This document shows positions 7,052-12,722 of a stretch of 14,896 nucleotides of DNA, one piece after another. Position numbers and translations under genes: made by a program. The notes beneath the pieces are model-generated. The model saw nothing but the letters and a program-made list of their open reading frames with translations, had not been told where the DNA came from and did no database searches. Within the stretch, counting starts at the first letter, position 1, and every line of letters starts with the position of its first letter. The stretch comes from Candidatus Cloacimonadota bacterium (GTDB lineage: Bacteria > Cloacimonadota > Cloacimonadia > JGIOTU-2). The DNA lies in NCBI GenBank assembly GCA_014382685.1, contig JACNJG010000081.1, positions 1 to 14,896 on the forward strand, read 5' to 3'.

Positions 7052-7942
7052 ATGATTCTCTACTGCGTTCTTATAGCGGTTGTTGCGCTATTTTCTAAGT
7101 TTTTTGCACTCCTCATCGCTGTTCCCTTCGTTACAAAACTGGTTTTTGCATTAGAAGAGCAGGAGGTCCCGAGCACATCGAAATCTCCTGCTCTTCTCCA
7201 ATACCTTGGAATTTTTACTGCGATCTGTGCGCTGCTCGTTATCGTCAAACTGCTTCCTCTGTTACAAGCTTTGGAAATATGGATAAGCGTCGGCGCATGC
7301 CCTGTGGTTTTTGCATCAGCACTTCTACGGTACAGAAAGTATGAGACTGCTTTTCTTTATGCACTCGTTCCCGGATTACTCTTCATCGGCTTAAAGAATC
7401 TCTTTTTCTTTCCATATATAAAACTCTTAGCCGAGGAAAGCAATCAACTATTTATGAGCGGTATTGAGAATATTTTTTCACCTGAAATGATGGAGTCGAT
7501 GTACCCAACACTCGAGGCAATGAAGAATATTATGATCTACGGCAACGCATCATTGTGGATGGTTGGCATTGTGATCGGTATATTCGCGGGAGCACTTATC
7601 TTTTCAAAAAGAAACTCTCTCAAGTGGCACTTCAACAAGATAAAATTCCCCTATTATGTTCAATTGGGAATTGCGATTGGACTGATCCTATTCATCCTCA
7701 AATTTAGAGCTATCAGTTACAATGTGCTTTTTATTGTCGGGCTTTTGTATCTTATTCAGGGCTATTCGGTTCTATATTGTTATGTAGAATCGATGATGAA
7801 AAAAAGTAAATTCCTGGGAATTGTCATGTTGATAATTCCAATATTCAGTTATATATTATTACTTGTTATCACAGTTGCAGGTCTTCTTGACAACTGGTTA
7901 CCATTACGAAAATTTGCATATCATAGAGGAGATAAAGAATGA
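7052..7942 (+). CDS. DUF2232 (YybS-like) multi-pass membrane protein
   Basis: A 296-residue integral membrane protein with about eight hydrophobic segments, among them residues about 1-30, 50-88, 98-115, 164-184, 201-240 and 252-275, and a polar loop around 130-160. The position between rpsR and rplI, the size and the topology fit the DUF2232/YybS family, which sits at this locus in Firmicutes and others; assignment rests more on context than on a diagnostic motif. The function of that family is not established. No Shine-Dalgarno is visible before the ATG, and the start codon lies in a weak ATTGG/CCAAT inverted repeat, so translation may depend on rpsR. The gene ends in an ATGA overlap with rplI. 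A perfect 13-bp inverted repeat lies inside its 5' part. Confidence 0.72.
   Translation: MILYCVLIAVVALFSKFFALLIAVPFVTKLVFALEEQEVPSTSKSPALLQYLGIFTAICALLVIVKLLPLLQALEIWISVGACPVVFASALLRYRKYETAFLYALVPGLLFIGLKNLFFFPYIKLLAEESNQLFMSGIENIFSPEMMESMYPTLEAMKNIMIYGNASLWMVGIVIGIFAGALIFSKRNSLKWHFNKIKFPYYVQLGIAIGLILFILKFRAISYNVLFIVGLLYLIQGYSVLYCYVESMMKKSKFLGIVMLIIPIFSYILLLVITVAGLLDNWLPLRKFAYHRGDKE
7153..7197. repeat. Perfect 13-bp inverted repeat inside the DUF2232 gene
   Basis: AGAAGAGCAGGAG at 7153-7165 is exactly mirrored by CTCCTGCTCTTCT at 7185-7197, around a 19-base loop; a G-U pair (7166/7184) could add a fourteenth pair. It lies about 100 bases into the coding region. No T-run follows the right arm, so it is not a normal intrinsic terminator. 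As RNA it would be a stable hairpin. Confidence 0.8.
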
Positions 7943-8391
7943 ATATTATTTTGAAGAAAAATGTAGAAAGTCTCGGCACGGTCGGTGATGTAGTAAAGGT
8001 TGCTGACGGCTATGCGCGAAACTTCCTTTTCCCCAAAGGACTTGCGATACAGGCGACCGACAAAAATAAAAAATTGATCGAGAAATTCAAAGACGAAGAA
8101 GAGAAACGTCTTGCCGAAGAACTGAAACAGGCAGAGATGATCATCAAGCAGATCGAAAAAAACCAAATACTCTTCACCCGCATAGCAGACGAAAACGGTC
8201 ATCTTTATGGGTCTGTAAACGAACAGGATATCGTGAACGAACTCAAAGAAAAAGATTTAATTATTGACAAGCACAACGTTAAAATGGAACAACATATTAA
8301 AGAGCTTGGTGACCACGAAGTGATCATTGAGCTTAAAGGTGAAATACAAGGAACCTTGAAAATCAAGGTTGAAAAAGAAGAGAAAGAGTAA
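7939..8391 (+). CDS. rplI: 50S ribosomal protein bL9
   Basis: Two-domain large-subunit protein that binds 23S rRNA near the base of the L1 stalk. The N-terminal RNA-binding domain shows the diagnostic VKVADGYARNFLFPKGLA (about 19-36). A long charged connecting helix rich in Lys and Glu spans about 42-77. The C-terminal domain runs about 80-147 (LYGSVNEQDIV, GDHEVIIELKGEI). Length 150 is standard. Start codon overlaps the previous gene's stop (ATGA) and has a good GAGGAG ribosome site. A perfect 8-bp hairpin lies near its 3' end. Confidence 0.97.
   Translation: MNIILKKNVESLGTVGDVVKVADGYARNFLFPKGLAIQATDKNKKLIEKFKDEEEKRLAEELKQAEMIIKQIEKNQILFTRIADENGHLYGSVNEQDIVNELKEKDLIIDKHNVKMEQHIKELGDHEVIIELKGEIQGTLKIKVEKEEKE
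8352..8370. repeat. 8-bp inverted repeat near the 3' end of rplI
   Basis: AACCTTGA (8352-8359) and TCAAGGTT (8363-8370) pair perfectly around a 3-base loop, ending 21 bases before the last base of rplI. No T-run follows, so it is not a standard terminator. It might stabilise or punctuate the mRNA, or be chance. Confidence 0.45.
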
Positions 8392-8394
8392 AAT

Positions 8395-8946
8395 ATGCGA
8401 AAAGTTATTAGCATTATCAAAGAAGCAATCATGTGGATAGCTATTCTGTGTGCCTTTGCTGCTATCGGGTTTGCCAGCGATGATCCCTATCGCACTAGTA
8501 TTATCTGGATAATTTTTGCGATCGTGATCTTTGCCGTTGGCTTCTTCATAAAAAAACACTCAAGGCGCAGAACGGTTACTACAAAAGGTTATCTCATAAC
8601 AAAGAAAATTATCGGTGCGCTTTTAGTACTTATCGGCTGTTTATTGCCGGCTCAGGTATTTGGAAATTTTGGATTCCCCTTCATCACCCTGCTTCTTATC
8701 TTCGTTTTTGCAGCAATCCTCGTTGCAATCGGCGCCTTTGCAGTTCTTATCATCAATAAATACGGCGGTTTCTTTTCCGTTCTTGGGTATCTCCTGCTGC
8801 TCATCGCTGCATTTCTTCCAGCCATCGCAATGTCCGGTTATGACCTGAGCTACGGTGCACTGAGTACTGTTTATTATCTAGTTATTCTGCTTGCGATTTT
8901 CTCCTGGGTAGGGCTTTCCATGGTCTTTACCAAGAAAATCGAGTAA
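8395..8946 (+). CDS. Unrecognised six-helix membrane protein with internal repeat
   Basis: A 183-residue protein I do not recognise. Six hydrophobic segments are visible at about 11-27, 34-52, 71-89, 95-120, 127-147 and 156-178. A basic loop (KKHSRRR, 53-59) between helices 2 and 3 is likely cytoplasmic. The second and third helix pairs look duplicated: G74-x-LL-x-LI-xxx-LPA86 recurs as G131-x-LL-x-LI-xxx-LPA143, 8 of 13 positions identical, each followed by a polar/Gly turn and another helix. No enzymatic motif or metal ligand set stands out. The gene starts 3 bases after rplI and its stop directly abuts the ATG of the DciA-like gene, so it is co-transcribed with ribosomal genes. Function unknown. 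Confidence 0.75.
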   Translation: MRKVISIIKEAIMWIAILCAFAAIGFASDDPYRTSIIWIIFAIVIFAVGFFIKKHSRRRTVTTKGYLITKKIIGALLVLIGCLLPAQVFGNFGFPFITLLLIFVFAAILVAIGAFAVLIINKYGGFFSVLGYLLLLIAAFLPAIAMSGYDLSYGALSTVYYLVILLAIFSWVGLSMVFTKKIE

Positions 8947-9258
8947 ATGTCATCTTTTGTAAAAATTAGCTCGATCATAGAAAATCTTATTCAGAGCTTA
9001 TCCGAAAAGGGATTTTCTCGTGAAATAAAAACTGCATTCCTCTGGCGGAGGATCGTCGGAGATATTCTCGACAATAAAACACGAATACTGAAACTTGATA
9101 ATGATGTGCTATACATACTGGTCGAAAATAATATCTGGCTTCAAGAGCTTGTGCTGAAAAAGACAGAGATTTTGGATCGGCTCAACTCCCAGCTCGATCC
9201 ACCCTATCAAATTAAAAATATCATTTTTTCTCTTTCAAGTAAAAAAATATCTGTATAA
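8947..9258 (+). CDS. DciA-like protein (DUF721), putative replicative helicase loader/operator
   Basis: A 103-residue protein matching the small DUF721 domain. Visible signature: helix, then LWRRIVGDI (Trp33, Val37-Gly38), a short strand, LDNDVLYILVENNIWLQEL with Trp64 and Glu67-Leu68, and a final strand (IKNIIFSL). DUF721 is the core of DciA, which acts on the replicative helicase DnaB in bacteria that lack DnaC or DnaI. Role here is inferred from the domain. Its start codon follows the stop of the upstream membrane-protein gene with no gap, so coupling is likely. Rpe follows after 12 bases. Ordinary length for the short form lacking the N-terminal extension. Confidence 0.78.
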   Translation: MSSFVKISSIIENLIQSLSEKGFSREIKTAFLWRRIVGDILDNKTRILKLDNDVLYILVENNIWLQELVLKKTEILDRLNSQLDPPYQIKNIIFSLSSKKISV

Positions 9259-9270
9259 ACAATCCGATAT

Positions 9271-9915
9271 ATGAAACTTAAGATCGCACCATCAATACTT
9301 TCTTCAGACTTCCTTCACCTCGAAAAGGAGATCCATGCAATGGAACAAGCAGGTGCAGATATGCTTCATCTCGATATTATGGATGGGCATTTTGTGCCAA
9401 ATCTGACCTTTGGTCCGGGGCTCGTAAAACAAGTTAGCTCTATCACAAATTTTCCCATCGATGCACATCTCATGATAACCAACCCGGCAGATTTCATTGA
9501 TAAATTTATTGATGCCGGCGTGAATTATTTGTCCTTTCATATTGAAACCGATGCAAATTATGTGAGCTTGTTCCGAAAGATCAGAAAGTTAGGAGTGAAA
9601 GCAGGTATTGCAATAAATCCCGAAACCTCCCTCGATACGCTTCCCGAAATCATAGACGAAATTGATTACGTGCTCATTATGTCCGTCCATCCCGGCTTTG
9701 GGGGACAGACATTTATCGAAAAATCTGTAGAAAAAGTAAGAAAAACAAAAGAGATCATCGGTTCGAGACAGATAGAGATCGAGATCGACGGCGGGATAAA
9801 TTTTCAAACTGCAAAACTCGTTAAAGAAGCCGGTGTGAATATTCTTGTGGCTGGCAGTTTCATTTTTAAGAGTGATGATTATGCAAAGACAATAGCAGGA
9901 TTGCGCAATGTTTGA
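9271..9915 (+). CDS. rpe: Ribulose-phosphate 3-epimerase
   Basis: Interconverts ribulose 5-phosphate and xylulose 5-phosphate in the pentose phosphate pathway. The 214-residue TIM barrel carries all the expected signatures: IAPSILSSDF at the start, LHLDIMDGHFVPN with metal ligands His33 and Asp35, His66 in DAHLM, MSVHPGFGGQ (137-146), and Asp173 in IDGGI. Asp35 and Asp173 are the predicted acid/base pair. AGSFIFK near the C-terminus is the phosphate-binding loop. No Shine-Dalgarno is seen ahead of its ATG. The last 8 bases overlap the start of ffh. Linkage to ffh is unusual as biochemistry and probably reflects only compact packing. Confidence 0.96.
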   Translation: MKLKIAPSILSSDFLHLEKEIHAMEQAGADMLHLDIMDGHFVPNLTFGPGLVKQVSSITNFPIDAHLMITNPADFIDKFIDAGVNYLSFHIETDANYVSLFRKIRKLGVKAGIAINPETSLDTLPEIIDEIDYVLIMSVHPGFGGQTFIEKSVEKVRKTKEIIGSRQIEIEIDGGINFQTAKLVKEAGVNILVAGSFIFKSDDYAKTIAGLRNV

Positions 9916-11230
9916 ATCACTTACGGATAAACTCAATTCGGTTTTTTCAAAACTTAAATCTCGTGGAAAACTCTCGGAAAAAGATATCAAGTCCGGATTA
10001 AGAGAGATTCGTTTAGCTCTTTTGGAAGCAGATGTAAACTATAAAATTGTAAAAGATTTTATCAAAAGCGTTGAAATAAAATCACTTGGAGAACGCGTCC
10101 AAAAATCGCTAACACCCGGGCAGCAGATCGTGAAAATCGTCAATGAAGAACTCGTTCAATTGATGACTTCCGATATCGAAACAAAGCCGCTTCCTAAGAA
10201 CAGAACATCAAAATTAATGATCGTGGGCTTGCAGGGCTCGGGCAAAACAACCGCCTGCGGCAAGCTGGCACTGCACTATAAAAAGAATGGTTATGAACCG
10301 CTCTTGGTTGCTGCTGATGTGTACAGACCTGCAGCGATCAAACAGCTCCAAACACTGGGAAAATCAATCGATATTCCTGTATATACAGAAGATACTGAAA
10401 AAGTCACCAGGATCGCAAAAGGCGCTTTGAAATATGCAGAGAAGGAATTCCGCAACATTGTTATCTTCGATACTGCAGGCAGATTGCATGTGGATGAGAA
10501 GATGATGGAAGAGGTTGAAGATCTTGCAAAAGTTATATCTCCGGATCAAATCCTTTATGTGGCTGATGCAATGACCGGGCAGGATGCGGTGAACAGTGCA
10601 AAGGAGTTTAACGAGCGGCTCGATCTCACAGGTATTATCCTTACAAAACTCGATGGTGATGCCCGCGGCGGAGCTGCACTTTCGGTACGAGCAGTCACAG
10701 AAAAACCAATATGCTTTGTAAGTGTCGGGGAAAAGCTCAGCGATCTCGAAGCATTTCACCCGGACAGAATTGCATCACGTATTCTCGGCATGGGGGATAT
10801 GCTCACGCTCATTGAGAAAGCAGAAGCAGTCTTTGAAGAAGATGAGGCAGAGAAACTGCAGAAGAAGCTCCAAAAAAATCTCTTCACTCTTGATGATTTT
10901 CTGGATCAGCTAAGAAAAATGCAAAATATGGGTCCCATGGATGAGATACTGAAAATGTTACCCGGCAGCAATTCAAAGCTTATGAAAAACATCAAAGTTG
11001 ATGAGAACGAGATCAAGCATATCGAAGCAATAATACTCTCAATGACTCCAAAAGAGCGCGAGCATCCGGATATCATAAACGGCAGCAGGCGTCATAGAAT
11101 TGCACAGGGCAGCGGCACTTCGCTTCAGCGGGTAAACCAGCTCCTCAAGCAATTCGACCAGATGAAAAAAATGATGAAACGCTTCAATAAAGGGCACTTT
11201 GACATGGGAAAACAGATGTTCCCGATGTAG
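9908..11230 (+). CDS. ffh: Signal recognition particle protein Ffh (SRP54)
   Basis: GTPase that binds signal sequences and 4.5S RNA and delivers translating ribosomes to FtsY at the membrane. Domain order: N helical bundle (about 1-85), G domain (about 100-295), methionine-rich M domain (about 320-435). G-domain motifs: GLQGSGKTT (107-115), DTAGR (188-192), TKLDGD (246-251) followed by ARGG. The M domain holds the RNA-binding helix-turn-helix region SRRHRIAQGSGTSLQRVN and ends in a Met-rich tail. Length 440 is normal. Start ATG lies 8 bases before the rpe stop, giving a tight coupling. In many bacteria rpsP follows ffh; here an asparaginase-domain gene follows instead. Confidence 0.97.
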   Translation: MFESLTDKLNSVFSKLKSRGKLSEKDIKSGLREIRLALLEADVNYKIVKDFIKSVEIKSLGERVQKSLTPGQQIVKIVNEELVQLMTSDIETKPLPKNRTSKLMIVGLQGSGKTTACGKLALHYKKNGYEPLLVAADVYRPAAIKQLQTLGKSIDIPVYTEDTEKVTRIAKGALKYAEKEFRNIVIFDTAGRLHVDEKMMEEVEDLAKVISPDQILYVADAMTGQDAVNSAKEFNERLDLTGIILTKLDGDARGGAALSVRAVTEKPICFVSVGEKLSDLEAFHPDRIASRILGMGDMLTLIEKAEAVFEEDEAEKLQKKLQKNLFTLDDFLDQLRKMQNMGPMDEILKMLPGSNSKLMKNIKVDENEIKHIEAIILSMTPKEREHPDIINGSRRHRIAQGSGTSLQRVNQLLKQFDQMKKMMKRFNKGHFDMGKQMFPM

Positions 11231-11243
11231 TTTTTAGGGCACT

Positions 11244-11729
11244 ATGGCAATACGAATTTTTGTAACAGGCGGCACGTTTGACAAAGAGTATAACGAACTC
11301 ACAGGCGAGCTCTTTTTCCAGGATTCACACATCCATGAAATGCTTCTTCTTGGTCGCTGCAAATTAGATCTGAAAATCCGAACTCTTATGCTGGAAGACA
11401 GCTTGAGCATGACCGATGCAGACAGAAAGATCATTCTCGAAAATTGTTTGAGCGCCTCTGAAGACAAGATCGTCATCACGCACGGCACCGATATGATGGT
11501 TGCTACTGCGAAGGTTCTCGGTGAAGTCATTGTGGACAAAACTATTGTACTTACCGGTGCGATGATCCCATATAAATTCGGCAGCTCGGACGGGCTTTTC
11601 AATCTTGGAAGCGCACTTGCCTTTGTGCAGACCCTTCCACCTGGTGTGTATGTTTCTATGAACGGCAAATATTTTAAGTGGGATAAAGTTCAGAAAAACC
11701 GCAAAACGGGTATCTTTGAAGAAATTTAA
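11244..11729 (+). CDS. Short asparaginase-domain protein (N-terminal domain only)
   Basis: The 161 residues match the N-terminal half of L-asparaginases, whose full length is about 320-350. Visible active-site equivalents: Thr11 in TGGTFDKEY, Thr82-Asp83 in THGTDMM, and Lys99 in DKTIVLTGAM, i.e. counterparts of Thr12, Thr89, Asp90 and Lys162 in E. coli AnsB. The second domain, which completes the active site across subunits in classical enzymes, is absent, and no remnant follows the stop in any obvious frame. Stand-alone one-domain proteins of this length exist in other bacteria, so this is probably not a recent truncation. Substrate unknown; amidohydrolase activity is inferred. A TAGGG ribosome site lies 5 bases upstream. 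It is the last gene of the + strand run. Confidence 0.85.
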   Translation: MAIRIFVTGGTFDKEYNELTGELFFQDSHIHEMLLLGRCKLDLKIRTLMLEDSLSMTDADRKIILENCLSASEDKIVITHGTDMMVATAKVLGEVIVDKTIVLTGAMIPYKFGSSDGLFNLGSALAFVQTLPPGVYVSMNGKYFKWDKVQKNRKTGIFEEI

Positions 11730-11738
11730 TAATTTCTT
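11719..11738 (+). terminator. Weak AT-rich hairpin at the end of the + strand operon
   Basis: AAGAAATT (11719-11726) and AATTTCTT (11731-11738) form an 8-bp stem with a 4-base loop that contains the stop codon of the asparaginase-like gene. The position fits termination, but the stem is almost all A-T and only a broken T-run follows, so an intrinsic terminator is doubtful. Confidence 0.25.
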
Positions 11739-11746
11739 AATAAATA

Positions 11747-11786
11747 GATTCTTCTCTCCACTTCGTTTCACTCAGTATGACAATGG
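11747..11786. repeat. Likely fragment of a dispersed intergenic repeat
   Basis: The stretch containing CTTCGTTTCACTCAGTATGAC, in the spacer between two converging genes, resembles the 'TTCGCTCAGAATGAC' type of short intergenic repeat that I recall from many environmental bacterial genomes. Only one copy is in this window, so the repeat nature is inference. Confidence 0.35.
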
Positions 11787-11831
11787 TTTTTAATGTTCCC
11801 GTCATGGGGTGGTCCATAACAGCTCAAATAA

Positions 11832-12722
11832 TTACAATAATTTCTGTCGTTTTATCAGATAGGCAAAAAGCACTTTATCATAAGGAGTGGAAGTCGTAAC
11901 CGGCACATAATCGATATAAGAAGTATGGCACTTTGAAGAAAAATATGCCTTCATCTCCTCGATCTTCTTCTGGTATGTTTTCTTTATTTCCCACGGCTGG
12001 GTGATCATCTCCTCTCCTGTTTCCATATCAATAAATCGTGTTTTCTTATTATAGGAAAAATCAATCTCTTCCTGATCAAGAAGATGGAAAATCACCACTT
12101 CATGCTTCTCGTGCCGAAAGTGCTGTAACCCAAGCATGACCTTTTCCGGATCATCCAGCAGGTCTGTAATGAGAATTATCAAGCCCCTCTTTTTTATTCT
12201 ATCTGCAAGATTGTGCAATACCTCCGGCGTGTTCGTCGTAGAGCGTGCCTGTGTCTTATCGAGTTCTTTGAAGATGGTGTTGAGATGCACGGATGTAGAG
12301 CGGGGAGGAATGTAGGAATGTATTTTTTCGGAAAAAGTCAAAAGCCCGACGCCGTCTTTTTGCCTGATCATCAAATAGGTGAGCGCAGAAGCAAGGGTTT
12401 TCCCATACTCCAGTTTTGAAATTTTCTGAGAGCTGAACTTCATCGAGTTGCTGCAATCCAGCAGAATGTATGCCTTCAGGTTTGTTTCTTCTTCGTATTT
12501 CTTGATGTAATAGCGGTCTGTTTTGCCATAAACTTTCCAATCAATATGCTTGATCGAATCTCCCGGCAGGTACTCACGGTGCTCAAGAAATTCTACGCTG
12601 AATCCGTGATAGGGTGATTTATGTAAACCTGTAATAAATCCCTCAACGATCAAACGAGCTCGAAGCTCGAAACGATCAAGCTTGGCTGCAACTTCCGGCG
12701 CTAAATATTTTCTTGGATTCAT
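11832..12722 (-). CDS. DUF58 domain protein (VWA-like, MoxR-associated)
   Basis: A 296-residue soluble protein. The DUF58 signature is clear at residues about 44-80: FLEHREYLPGDSIKHIDWKVYG, then TDRYYIKKYEEE. It is followed by a von Willebrand A-like fold with a metal-site motif DCSNS (89-93) and a later strand ILITDLLDDP that probably supplies further ligands. Proteins of this family are normally encoded beside MoxR AAA+ ATPases and BatA-like proteins, and are thought to help with protein assembly or metal-dependent maturation, but a defined role is lacking. Its ATG overlaps the stop of the upstream BatA-like gene (ATGA), so the pair is translationally coupled. It is the last gene of this - strand unit; no MoxR follows. 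Confidence 0.9.
   Translation of the reverse strand: MNPRKYLAPEVAAKLDRFELRARLIVEGFITGLHKSPYHGFSVEFLEHREYLPGDSIKHIDWKVYGKTDRYYIKKYEEETNLKAYILLDCSNSMKFSSQKISKLEYGKTLASALTYLMIRQKDGVGLLTFSEKIHSYIPPRSTSVHLNTIFKELDKTQARSTTNTPEVLHNLADRIKKRGLIILITDLLDDPEKVMLGLQHFRHEKHEVVIFHLLDQEEIDFSYNKKTRFIDMETGEEMITQPWEIKKTYQKKIEEMKAYFSSKCHTSYIDYVPVTTSTPYDKVLFAYLIKRQKLL

Noticed and set aside
11244..11729. Asparaginase-like gene as a frameshifted pseudogene.
   Set aside because: The reading frame ends cleanly, catalytic residues are kept, no second-domain remnant follows, and short homologues of this size are known.
12649..12684. Small dyad CGAGC/GCTCG and repeated GATCAA near the 5' end of the DUF58 gene.
   Set aside because: Only 5-bp arms within conserved coding sequence; expected by chance.
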